From a virus, in IMG/VR virus record IMGVR_UViG_3300025849_000131, positions 1 through 32,273 of that record: a stretch of 32,273 nucleotides of DNA. The stretch is one strand, 5' to 3'. Each line of letters opens with the position of its first letter. The first letter of the stretch is position 1. Shown one piece after another: positions 1-5,661 of the stretch. A model generated the notes under the pieces. That model was given only the letters and a program-made list of their open reading frames with translations. It was not told the origin of the DNA and did no database searches. The translations under genes were made by a program, and so were the position numbers.

Positions 1-175
1 AAGTTTAGAGGCTCAAGGAACATCTGACGCATCAAGCGCGTCTATTGGCGCTTATACTACTTGGGGTATAGGTGGAGTAAATGGTGGGGGTTATGGCGAA
101 GGCAAAATAGACCAAGTAAGAATATTTAACAGAGCCTTAGACGCAGGAGAAGTTGCTCAACTATACAACGAATAA
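1..175 (+). CDS. LamG-like fibre protein, C-terminal part (5' end outside window)
   Basis: The reading frame is open from base 2 to TAA 173-175. The last residues, GKIDQVRIFNRALDAGEVAQL, match the final strand of concanavalin/LamG jelly-roll domains (a GxIDxVRIxNRAL pattern), so this is the end of a carbohydrate- or surface-binding tail appendage. It is followed with a TAATG overlap by a small membrane protein gene. The N-terminal half of a LamG protein lies at the other end of the window, and the two may be one gene split by linearisation of a circular genome. The exact ligand cannot be told. Confidence 0.75.
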   Translation, partial: SLEAQGTSDASSASIGAYTTWGIGGVNGGGYGEGKIDQVRIFNRALDAGEVAQLYNE

Positions 176-315
176 TGCAAGATTTAAAGATAGCCTTTAC
201 GAATTTATTCGCACTTGGGTTAAGTATAACAGAAGCAAATCCAGTATTACAAACGGTATCTTTAGTATTAGCTATCGGATATACTACAATATCAATATAT
301 AAAAAACTTAAATGA
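175..315 (+). CDS. Small membrane protein, 46 aa, unknown
   Basis: ATG overlaps the previous stop (TAATG) and the stop overlaps the next ATG (ATGA), which supports a translationally coupled gene. It has one hydrophobic stretch at about residues 24-41 (VLQTVSLVLAIGYTTISI) and a lysine-rich C-terminus. It sits at the head of the lysis block, so a role as holin accessory or other membrane helper is possible, but no family was recognised. Confidence 0.6.
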   Translation: MQDLKIAFTNLFALGLSITEANPVLQTVSLVLAIGYTTISIYKKLK

Positions 316-716
316 AATTACCTAGAAACGGAGTAGCGAGAGAGATAAGAAGTTATGTAGGTTCGTTACTAATATTCCTTTTTGTTATTGGTTTAATTAT
401 AGCTTTGATACAGTTTCCTGTACTTGATACAAATAAGGAGGTTGTAATGATGCTGATAGGTACTATAAGCGCCTCTATTGGAATAACAGTCGCTACTATA
501 ACAGGAAGTAAGCCTGACGATATAAACTCTCTTAAACAGTCGCTAGAGAAGAAAGAACATCAAATAGAAATGCTAGTAGCAGCTAAAGATAATCTTGAAG
601 AAATGGTAATTAACTTGCAAAAAGAGATGTTACAAAACCAAGATAATATGATGGATAAAATCATCCTTAAAGCTGCTATGGATTTTGACGATAAGAATTA
701 CCCACCTAAAAAATAA
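312..716 (+). CDS. Membrane protein with coiled coil, lysis region (134 aa)
   Basis: Two hydrophobic segments, at about residues 17-36 (LLIFLFVIGLIIALIQF) and 45-64 (VMMLIGTISASIGITVATIT), are followed by a charged, heptad-like region at about 70-115 that should form a coiled coil, and a short charged tail. Two membrane spans plus a coiled coil between LamG and endolysin genes would suit a holin, antiholin or spanin-like protein. A GTA-type holin is encoded downstream, so this may be an accessory. No specific family was recognised; the function is inferred only from topology and position. Confidence 0.8.
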   Translation: MKLPRNGVAREIRSYVGSLLIFLFVIGLIIALIQFPVLDTNKEVVMMLIGTISASIGITVATITGSKPDDINSLKQSLEKKEHQIEMLVAAKDNLEEMVINLQKEMLQNQDNMMDKIILKAAMDFDDKNYPPKK

Positions 717-719
717 ATT

Positions 720-878
720 ATGATAAAAAAGTATTACGATATAGCAAAAGCAGAAGTTATTAAATGGATATTTAATGGATGGAATAGCGACAGTATATTT
801 GAGAAAGGTAAGGTTATCTTTGTAGGTTTTGTACTGTTCTTTATTCTTTGGAAATTAATTTATAGCATATTTGTATGA
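720..878 (+). CDS. Small membrane protein, 52 aa, lysis region
   Basis: ATG 720 and TGA 876-878; the stop overlaps the ATG of the endolysin gene (ATGA at 875). The N-terminal half is charged and aromatic, and the C-terminal half has one hydrophobic segment at about residues 32-50 (VIFVGFVLFFILWKLIYSI). Its coupling to the endolysin gene suggests a part in lysis (pinholin, antiholin or spanin-like), but this rests on position and topology only. Confidence 0.65.
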   Translation: MIKKYYDIAKAEVIKWIFNGWNSDSIFEKGKVIFVGFVLFFILWKLIYSIFV

Positions 879-1231
879 ACCTTAATTACTTTTCCTTATC
901 AGAGTTTGACTGTCCTAGTTTACCTAATTCAGGTAAGAATATGGATATTAACTTTCTTTATAAACTTGAACACGCAAGAGAACTTGCAGCAATACCCTTT
1001 AAAATCACAAGTGGTTACAGAACAGCAGGTCACAACGAAGCAGTTGGAGGTGTGCCTAACTCAAGCCACCTTATCGGAGTTGCAGCAGATATTGCTGTTG
1101 GAAGCGGAAACGAAAGATACATTATACTTAACGCCCTTATTAGAGCAGGATTTAAACGTATTGGAGTTGCAAAAGGATTCATCCACTGTGATACAGATGA
1201 CTCCAAGTCAAACTCTGTTTGGACTTACTAA
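875..1231 (+). CDS. Peptidase M15 family endolysin (118 aa)
   Basis: A zinc-dependent D-Ala-D-Ala-type carboxypeptidase or endopeptidase that cuts peptidoglycan cross-links. Visible marks of the M15 family (M15A_3-like): SGYRT at 46-50, then SSHLIGVAADI with zinc ligands His65 and Asp72, then GFIHCD with His104 and Asp106. The length of about 118 aa is usual for phage M15 enzymes without a cell-wall-binding domain. No signal peptide is visible, so it should depend on a holin for export; a 3-TM holin gene follows directly. A divergent paralogue is encoded at 2011-2376. Confidence 0.92.
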   Translation: MNLNYFSLSEFDCPSLPNSGKNMDINFLYKLEHARELAAIPFKITSGYRTAGHNEAVGGVPNSSHLIGVAADIAVGSGNERYIILNALIRAGFKRIGVAKGFIHCDTDDSKSNSVWTY

Positions 1232-1249
1232 TACCGTAGGCACTACCTT

Positions 1250-1666
1250 ATGTCTGACAAAAAGAAATTTAAAGATACCCAAGTAGGACAATTCCTCTTA
1301 AACAAAATACCTAATGTTGTAGAAGCAGTAGTAGGAGATACATTAGCAGGAAGTGTAATACAGGCTATTATAGGGGGTTCTGGAATGTCAGAAGAAGATA
1401 AGTCCGTAGCACTAAAGAAACTTGATTTAGAGAGGGCTGAGATAGACGGTACTACTCGTAGATGGGTTGCTGATGCTCGTAGTGGTTCTTGGTTAGCTTC
1501 TAATGTAAGACCATTAGTATTAGTATTTTTAACTGTAAGTTACATTATAGGATGGTATCTTAACTATCCTTTAGATTCTATCACAGGGTTATTATCAATC
1601 GTTATTGGTGGATATTTCGGTTCAAGAGGAGTAGAGAAAGTCTTTGGTAATTCAAAACATAAATAA
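1250..1666 (+). CDS. 3-TM holin, GTA_holin_3TM type (138 aa)
   Basis: Probable holin that opens the inner membrane for the M15 endolysin. The stretch RRWVADARSGSWLASNVRPL at 70-89 followed by hydrophobic segments at about 90-106 (VLVFLTVSYIIGWY) and 112-125 (TGLLSIVIGGYFG) is the pattern of the phage and gene-transfer-agent holin family PF11351. A weaker hydrophobic stretch lies near residues 30-43. The gene starts 18 nt after the endolysin stop and ends with a TAATG overlap into a small basic protein gene. Family assignment is from memory of the motif. Confidence 0.85.
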   Translation: MSDKKKFKDTQVGQFLLNKIPNVVEAVVGDTLAGSVIQAIIGGSGMSEEDKSVALKKLDLERAEIDGTTRRWVADARSGSWLASNVRPLVLVFLTVSYIIGWYLNYPLDSITGLLSIVIGGYFGSRGVEKVFGNSKHK

Positions 1667-1800
1667 TGGCAAAACTTCAAATAAACAATTATAACAAGAG
1701 TAATAAAGTTAAACGTAAGGGAGTACACTCTAAGTCTAAAACAAGCTCTCTAAAGACCTCTAAGAACTATTCTAAGACATATAGAGGACAGGGTCGTTAA
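1666..1800 (+). CDS. Small basic protein, 44 aa, unknown
   Basis: ATG overlaps the holin stop (TAATG). The product is strongly basic and rich in Lys, Ser and Thr, with a C-terminus TSKNYSKTYRGQGR. Such short Lys/Ser proteins ending in YRGQGR are, as far as I recall, common in Bacteroidota phages, but I cannot verify that here. It could bind nucleic acid or be a small structural component. It is the last gene before a 210-bp non-coding region, and a repeat-like GTTAAACACAGTGG overlaps its stop codon. Confidence 0.65.
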   Translation: MAKLQINNYNKSNKVKRKGVHSKSKTSSLKTSKNYSKTYRGQGR

Positions 1801-1809
1801 ACACAGTGG
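1796..1809 (+). repeat. Solitary copy resembling the 12.6-kb tandem repeat
   Basis: GTTAAACACAGTGG resembles the consensus (C/G)TTAAACGCAGTAGG of the array at 12583-12686: 12 of 15 positions match if the following T is counted. Like the array, it lies at the very end of a gene block, here overlapping the TAA stop of the 44-aa gene. One copy could be chance. Confidence 0.4.
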
Positions 1810-1975
1810 TTAAATAGCTTTAAAAGAAAAGAAAGAAAGCAGAACAACACTAAAGAAGAAAAAAGAAAGAAAAGAAAAAGCCCCCCTAGAAAAACAAACA
1901 ATCTAAAAGTATCTGATCCAACAGGCTATCTCAACTGAAGTATTGTAATTTTTATAGTAGATTTACTGCTACTGT
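1801..1975. other. Non-coding region with polypurine tract
   Basis: No convincing ORF lies between the 44-aa gene and the second M15 gene. About 1820-1880 is almost entirely A and G on the + strand (with a short break at 1840-1851) and ends in a run of six C at 1881-1886. AGTAG (1956-1960) and CTACT (1969-1973) can form a small hairpin. A leftward promoter at 1980-2009 would transcribe this stretch as RNA. A role in packaging or replication is possible but unsupported. Confidence 0.5.
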
Positions 1976-1976
1976 T

Positions 1977-2006
1977 TTGCAAATATATATATTTTATTTA
2001 ATTTAG
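1977..2006 (+). promoter_or_regulatory. Rightward promoter with TAnnTTAG box
   Basis: TTG (1977-1979), a 19-nt spacer and TAATTTAG (1999-2006) lie directly before the ATG at 2011. The box differs from TAnnTTTG at one position and shares TTAGC with the candidate boxes before 2530 and 7914, which may be a phage-specific variant. If used, the leader would be only a few nucleotides long. Confidence 0.45.
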
Positions 2007-2009
2007 CAA
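1980..2009 (-). promoter_or_regulatory. Leftward promoter, Bacteroidota type
   Basis: On the minus strand, TTG (2009-2007), a 19-nt spacer and TATATTTG (1987-1980) match the Bacteroidota -33/-7 consensus. It would start near 1973 and read left through non-coding DNA, antisense to the end of the lysis block. No ORF follows on that strand, so it may make a regulatory RNA. It overlaps the rightward promoter of the gene at 2011. Confidence 0.5.
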
Positions 2010-2010
2010 T

Positions 2011-2376
2011 ATGGATTACAAATATTTTTCTTTTGATGAATTCGATTCCCCTGATAAAGTTGGTAGTGGCTATAAATATATGGATAGGGAGTTTATAGAG
2101 ATGTTAGATGAAGCTCGTGATATAGCAAAGCTAGAGTTCAAGATACTTAGTGGATATAGAACAAAGTATGCCAACACTAATATATGGTGTGCTTCAACTG
2201 CAAGCTCACACTTGATTGGTAGAGCTGCTCATATAAGATGTTTGAACTCCAAATTCAGATTAAGGATTGTCGAGGCTGTTTCTATGGTAGGATTTAGGAG
2301 AATTGGAATACACAGGGATTATATTCACGTAGATAATGATGATTTAAAACCTCCATCCCTTTGGTTAATAGCGTAA
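2011..2376 (+). CDS. Divergent M15 peptidase-like paralogue (121 aa)
   Basis: Clearly related to the endolysin at 875-1231: both start with a YFS(F/L).EFD motif, share SGYRT, SSHLIG and a final IH.D block, and have nearly equal length. Predicted zinc ligands are His67 and His105, but the Asp expected at the second ligand position is His74 (SSHLIGRAAHIRC). The HN..VGG..N loop before the first ligand is also changed (SGYRTKYANTNIWCASTASS). The enzyme may be altered or inactive. The gene stands alone between two non-coding regions with its own promoter, apart from the lysis cassette. A modified endolysin, a decoy or a regulator are all possible. Confidence 0.85.
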   Translation: MDYKYFSFDEFDSPDKVGSGYKYMDREFIEMLDEARDIAKLEFKILSGYRTKYANTNIWCASTASSHLIGRAAHIRCLNSKFRLRIVEAVSMVGFRRIGIHRDYIHVDNDDLKPPSLWLIA

Positions 2377-2391
2377 CCTTTTGTATATTTG
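2361..2391 (+). promoter_or_regulatory. Rightward promoter, perfect TAnnTTTG box
   Basis: TTG (2361-2363), a 20-nt spacer and TATATTTG (2384-2391) match the flavobacterial housekeeping consensus. Transcription would begin near 2398 and meet the terminator at 2422-2456. It would make either a short RNA of about 60 nt or, with read-through, an early transcript of the replication genes. The -33 part overlaps the 3' end of the M15 paralogue. Confidence 0.6.
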
Positions 2392-2421
2392 CAAAGTAAT
2401 CGGACATTATTTCTTTGGTAG

Positions 2422-2456
2422 AAAGGAGGGTGAAGTTAAGTAGCCCTCTTTTTTTT
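2422..2456 (+). terminator. Intrinsic terminator
   Basis: AAAGGAGGG (2422-2430) pairs with CCCTCTTTT (2444-2452) over a 13-nt loop, followed by a T run ending at 2456. It would end transcripts from 2011 or act as an attenuator for the promoter at 2361-2391. Confidence 0.75.
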
Positions 2457-2485
2457 GTCTATATGTTAAAGTTTTGTTAAAATTC

Positions 2486-2514
2486 TTGTTGGTAACATTT
2501 TTTTTGTACCTTAG
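2486..2514 (+). promoter_or_regulatory. Promoter candidate for the replication operon
   Basis: TTG (2486-2488), an 18-nt spacer and TACCTTAG (2507-2514; 7 of 8 to TAnnTTTG) lie 15 nt before the ATG at 2530 and just after the terminator. The box ends in TTAGC, as does the one before 2011. Confidence 0.5.
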
Positions 2515-2529
2515 CTGAAAATAACAAAG

Positions 2530-2724
2530 ATGAAACACTTTTACGACTTATCCTCTTACTTCACTATGAGGATTACTGCATTAGAATCTAAAAATGCAGA
2601 TTACAAAAAAGAGATAGACAGATTGACAACATTTCTATATGAGGTGTGTGACCCTGATTGTCCTGATGAATATAAGGGTATAGTCAGAAAAGAAATCGTC
2701 AAAGAAGATTTATTAACCGATTAA
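2530..2724 (+). CDS. Small coiled-coil protein, 64 aa, unknown
   Basis: First gene of the replication block. Residues 12-38 have a heptad-like pattern (ITALESKNADYKKEIDRLTT) that suggests a coiled coil. A CDPDCPDEYKG segment follows, with two cysteines that might bind metal or form a turn. It lies 11 nt before the ERF gene. No family was recognised. Confidence 0.7.
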   Translation: MKHFYDLSSYFTMRITALESKNADYKKEIDRLTTFLYEVCDPDCPDEYKGIVRKEIVKEDLLTD

Positions 2725-2735
2725 TTTTAATTATT

Positions 2736-3287
2736 ATGAACATTACTGAAAAACTATTGAAGATTCAAACAGAGTTAAAAGCTCCTAAGAATCAACGAAA
2801 CGCATTTGGGAAGTATAACTACCGAAGTGCAGAGGACATCCTAGAGGCAATTAAACCTTTAGCTGCTAAGCACAACGTGCTATTTAAGATTACAGAAGAG
2901 GTGAAAGAGATAGCAGACAGAGCTTGTCTTATCTCAACAGCTAAGATGATTGATGCTAGCGACCCTAGCTCCTCTGTAGAGTCTAATGCAACAGCATTTA
3001 TAGACTTTGGTGCTAAAGGTATGCAAGCACCTCAACAGACAGGTTCTGCATCCTCCTACGCTAAGAAGTATGCTTTAGGTAATTTATTACTTATAGACGA
3101 TACTAAAGATTCTGATGCTACTAACGACCACAGTACTACAAGTGCTATTCCTTCTTTAATGAAAGGTTCAGCTAACTGGTCTAAGGTTGTTAAGTATTTA
3201 CAGGAAGGTGGAGACTTGAATAAAGTTATTCAAAAGTATAGTGTTAGTTCTGCACTTAAAACTGAACTACAAAGTTTAACCAATTAA
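2736..3287 (+). CDS. erf: ERF-family single-strand annealing recombinase (183 aa)
   Basis: ERF proteins anneal complementary single strands in phage recombination and genome circularisation. Visible family marks: the N-terminal helix KLLKIQTELKAPKNQRN (6-22), FGKYNYRSAEDILEAIKPL (24-42) and the signature TGSASSYAKKYAL (102-114) followed by LLLIDDTKDSD. The C-terminal 55 residues are more variable, as usual. It is followed 10 nt later by an SSB-like gene, and a RecE-like exonuclease lies at 7914; together these make a phage recombination set. Confidence 0.93.
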   Translation: MNITEKLLKIQTELKAPKNQRNAFGKYNYRSAEDILEAIKPLAAKHNVLFKITEEVKEIADRACLISTAKMIDASDPSSSVESNATAFIDFGAKGMQAPQQTGSASSYAKKYALGNLLLIDDTKDSDATNDHSTTSAIPSLMKGSANWSKVVKYLQEGGDLNKVIQKYSVSSALKTELQSLTN

Positions 3288-3297
3288 TATATATATT

Positions 3298-3588
3298 ATG
3301 ATTTTTAATGCAAGTATTGACTTAACTAAAATTGAGAAGTCTAAGATTATCAAAGGTAAAAAAGGTAGTTACTTAAACATTACCGGCTTTGTTAATGATG
3401 AAGTTGACCAGTATGGCAATAACGTTTCCATTATTGTATCTCAATCTAAAGAAGAAAGAGAAGCAAAAACTACTAGAGTTTATTTAGGTAACGGTAAAAC
3501 AAATACTGTTAATGCACCAGCCAACGCTGCGCTAGAGACTAACACTCAAGCACCTGCTTCAGTAGGTGTGGATGATTTACCATTTTAA
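3298..3588 (+). CDS. SSB-like single-stranded DNA-binding protein (96 aa)
   Basis: Short protein with a beta-rich N-terminal half, a low-complexity Ala/Asn/Thr linker at about 63-88 and the acidic C-terminal tip VDDLPF. Such a tip is the protein-interaction tail of bacterial SSB (DDDIPF in E. coli). Position directly after ERF fits. At 96 aa it is shorter than cellular SSB (about 150-180 aa), and the OB fold cannot be confirmed by eye, so the call rests on the tail and the neighbour. Confidence 0.7.
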   Translation: MIFNASIDLTKIEKSKIIKGKKGSYLNITGFVNDEVDQYGNNVSIIVSQSKEEREAKTTRVYLGNGKTNTVNAPANAALETNTQAPASVGVDDLPF

Positions 3589-3592
3589 TTAT

Positions 3593-3628
3593 AAGGGGGT
3601 GGCAGAAATGTTGCCCCCTTTTATTTTC
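3593..3628 (+). terminator. Intrinsic terminator after the SSB-like gene
   Basis: AAGGGGGTGGCA (3593-3604) pairs with TGTTGCCCCCTT (3609-3620) around a GAAA tetraloop, then TTATTTT. A strong hairpin only 6 nt before the next ATG should limit expression of the downstream genes relative to ERF and SSB. Confidence 0.8.
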
Positions 3629-3633
3629 CGATT

Positions 3634-4074
3634 ATGATAGAACGTCAAGTAAGAATATTATCCGATTATATCTCAAGACAGAATAATGCAACTTGGAGAG
3701 AGAAACAGGCTTTTAATGATTTAGTAAATCACTGTGAAATGCTTGACAACAACTACAAGGATAAAACTTTGTACTTAGAAAGATTAGCCTCTTGGTATAT
3801 TGACCATATATTTGAGTTGAATCAAGAGCATATAAAAGAAGTTAGTTGGGGGTTTTTTAAGCATATATTATTAGATAAGTTGGCAATAATATTAAACACT
3901 CCTTCAGAATATTACTATACAAGCCTAGAAAATAACATACTAGGTTTAGATATACAAAATAATAACAAGATAAAGCCCTACGGAAGCGTTTTAAGAGCCT
4001 CTAAGCTACTTATTAAAGATGTTATAGTAAATAATACCAAAGACAAATATGAACCAATTAAAGATAGATTATGA
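3634..4074 (+). CDS. Unknown protein, 146 aa, upstream of the RecA-like ATPase
   Basis: Mostly helical-looking, soluble, rich in Asn, Lys, Leu and Tyr; no motif was recognised. It overlaps the ATPase gene by 26 nt, so the two are translated together. By position it could be a partner of the replicative ATPase (helicase loader or primase-associated), but nothing in the sequence shows this. Confidence 0.75.
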   Translation: MIERQVRILSDYISRQNNATWREKQAFNDLVNHCEMLDNNYKDKTLYLERLASWYIDHIFELNQEHIKEVSWGFFKHILLDKLAIILNTPSEYYYTSLENNILGLDIQNNNKIKPYGSVLRASKLLIKDVIVNNTKDKYEPIKDRL

Positions 4075-4876
4075 GCAGAAATATAAAGCAATCTTGGAAA
4101 GTAGCTACGTCGATCCTCTTGGAAATGTATCGCAACCGCCCCTTGCCCTTTCTTATGGCCTTAGTGGTGGTTATAATCCTCTCCCCACTGGTATTGCCAC
4201 TTACGGGAATTTCAGCTTTGTACAGGCTCCTCCGAAATCGAAAAAGACGTTCTTCCTTTCACTTATAGCTTCGGCTTATGTTGGGGGTAAGACACAGAGA
4301 ACAGGCGATATGTTAGGACACAGAGAAGGTAAGAAGTTAATACACTACGATACAGAGCAAAGTACATTCCACGCTCAGAAGGTTTTTCGTAGGGTTAATG
4401 ATATCTGTGGCACTACAGAAGATTACTATACTTACGCTTTAAGAGCTTACTCTGCCCCTGAACGATTAGACTTTATAGATTGGCATTTATACAATACTGA
4501 CAATATTGGGTTAGTAATAATAGACGGTATTGCTGATTTAGTTTTAGACAGTAATGATTTGATACAATCAAGCAAGCTCGTTCAATATCTTATGAAGTGG
4601 ACACAGGAGTTAAATATTCATATAATAACAGCAATCCATTCTAATTGGAACTCTGAAAAGCCTACAGGACACTTAGGTTCGTTCTTAGAGAAGAAAGCTG
4701 AAACCCAAATAGCTTTAGAGTTAACAAGCGACAAGAGTGTTGCTGTAGCTAAATGTAAAAGGAGCAGGGGATATTCTTTTGATGATTTTGCTTTTCAAGT
4801 AGATCCAAAAGGATTACCTTTTATATTAGAATCAATCCCTGATCAGATAGACAAAGATAAATATATAAAGATATGA
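4049..4876 (+). CDS. RecA/RepA-like AAA ATPase (275 aa), replication
   Basis: RecA-superfamily ATPase of the RepA/AAA_25 kind, probably the phage helicase or a helicase loader. A degenerate Walker A is at 60-68 (APPKSKKTF), a DTEQS segment at 101-105, the Walker B LVIIDG at 155-160 and a sensor-like AIHSN near 196-200. TGHLGSFLEKKAE and the C-terminal KCKRSRG resemble the family's strand-pairing region. The Walker A lacks the usual first Gly (GxxxxGKT becomes APPKSKKT), as in some plasmid RepA-like and phage relatives. It overlaps its upstream neighbour and a micropeptide gene downstream. Confidence 0.85.
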   Translation: MNQLKIDYEQKYKAILESSYVDPLGNVSQPPLALSYGLSGGYNPLPTGIATYGNFSFVQAPPKSKKTFFLSLIASAYVGGKTQRTGDMLGHREGKKLIHYDTEQSTFHAQKVFRRVNDICGTTEDYYTYALRAYSAPERLDFIDWHLYNTDNIGLVIIDGIADLVLDSNDLIQSSKLVQYLMKWTQELNIHIITAIHSNWNSEKPTGHLGSFLEKKAETQIALELTSDKSVAVAKCKRSRGYSFDDFAFQVDPKGLPFILESIPDQIDKDKYIKI

Positions 4877-4956
4877 TAGTTTATTTACTATTTCTTTTGG
4901 TTTTAATAGTGATTTTGATTAAATTGTTCACTTATAAACCATCAAATAAAGAATAA
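4873..4956 (+). CDS. 27-aa membrane micropeptide
   Basis: ATG 4873 overlaps the ATPase stop (ATGATAG) and the TAA touches the TTG start of the nuclease gene. Residues 2-19 are wholly hydrophobic (IVYLLFLLVLIVILIKLF), followed by a polar tail YKPSNKE. It is one of several micropeptides of this design in the window. Function unknown. Confidence 0.55.
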   Translation: MIVYLLFLLVLIVILIKLFTYKPSNKE

Positions 4957-5406
4957 TTGAGGAGAAAACCTAGAAAGAAAGGACCAGTACAGTCAAGGAA
5001 GATATCTTATGATGGTATCAACTTCGCCTCTGGACTTGAAAAGTATATGTATATGGCTCTAAAGAAACATAAGATAAAAGCAAAGTATGAAGGTGAAACC
5101 TTTGTACTGATTAATGGATTCCATTTTGAGAATGAGTCTTATGAGAGACAGGCCAACGGAAAAGGAGAGCTAGTTAATAGAGGCTCAAAAAGAATATTAC
5201 CTATAAAGTACACACCTGATTTTATCGGTGAAGACTTTATAATAGAGACTAAAGGTAGGGCGAATGAATCGTTCCCTATCAGATGGAAGTTGTTCAAAAA
5301 ATTGATTACAGAACAGTTTCCTGCTTACACCCTATATAAACCTCAAAACCAAAGAGAATGTGATAGGGTGATTGAATTAATTTTAAATAAATATGAGAAC
5401 AATTAA
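4957..5406 (+). CDS. PD-(D/E)XK endonuclease, DUF1064-like (149 aa)
   Basis: Predicted nuclease, perhaps a junction resolvase or recombination endonuclease. The active-site set is visible: Glu28 in FASGLEKYM, Asp88 in YTPDFI, and Glu97-x-Lys99 in FIIETKG. The first 16 residues are very basic. The frame begins with TTG directly after the previous TAA; no ATG occurs before residue 31, which would remove Glu28, so TTG is the likely start. It lies in the recombination/replication operon between the ATPase and the sigma-like gene. Confidence 0.85.
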   Translation: MRRKPRKKGPVQSRKISYDGINFASGLEKYMYMALKKHKIKAKYEGETFVLINGFHFENESYERQANGKGELVNRGSKRILPIKYTPDFIGEDFIIETKGRANESFPIRWKLFKKLITEQFPAYTLYKPQNQRECDRVIELILNKYENN

Positions 5407-5500
5407 AATGATTTTTGTTTCACTAGGGTTTGTAATGACGAGTACCTTGTGGGGCTATATAATTTTAGTAGTATTAAAAAAATTAAGATATATAATATGA
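5393..5500 (+). CDS. 35-aa membrane micropeptide
   Basis: ATG 5393 overlaps the nuclease gene by 14 nt (an in-frame ATG also occurs at 5408) and TGA 5498-5500 overlaps the next ATG at 5497. A hydrophobic segment spans about residues 7-27 (FVSLGFVMTSTLWGYIILVV), followed by a basic end. Function unknown. Confidence 0.5.
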   Translation: MRTIKMIFVSLGFVMTSTLWGYIILVVLKKLRYII

Positions 5501-5661
5501 ATATACAATTTGAAATGATAAGAGGATTCCTATTAGGAATAGATTATTTGAATGATATCGAACAGGAAGATGTTTACGGTGTCGTTACTTTTGATCTACT
5601 TCGGATAAGTGTAGGATTTTTCTTTATACACATTATGTTGAATGCTAGAGATTCTAAGTAA
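5497..5661 (+). CDS. Small conserved-looking protein, 54 aa
   Basis: The start is placed at ATG 5497 because it overlaps the upstream stop (ATGA); the frame is open further upstream but this is the only coupled start. The sequence MNIQFEMIRGFLLGIDYLND and the C-terminal segment LRISVGFFFIHIMLN suggest an amphipathic protein, perhaps membrane-associated. The gene overlaps the sigma-like gene by 20 nt. I recall similar short genes beside sigma-like genes in flavobacterial phages, but cannot check. Function unknown. Confidence 0.65.
   Translation: MNIQFEMIRGFLLGIDYLNDIEQEDVYGVVTFDLLRISVGFFFIHIMLNARDSK

Larger units (their letters stand above)
1976..2395. repeat. 12-bp perfect inverted repeat flanking the M15 paralogue
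   Basis: TTTGCAAATATA at 1976-1987 and its exact reverse complement TATATTTGCAAA at 2384-2395 enclose the gene 2011-2376. Each half contains a TATATTTG promoter box, reading left on the left side and right on the right side, so the repeat may simply mark two divergent promoters. It could also be a paired operator for one regulator. Confidence 0.6.

Noticed and set aside
906-1286. 126-aa ORF over the endolysin gene in another frame
   Set aside because: Composition is a shadow of the M15 peptidase gene, whose motifs are intact, and no start context supports it.
4071-4268. 65-aa basic hydrophobic ORF inside the ATPase gene
   Set aside because: Overlaps the ATPase N-terminus completely and looks like frame-shifted coding sequence; no family pattern.
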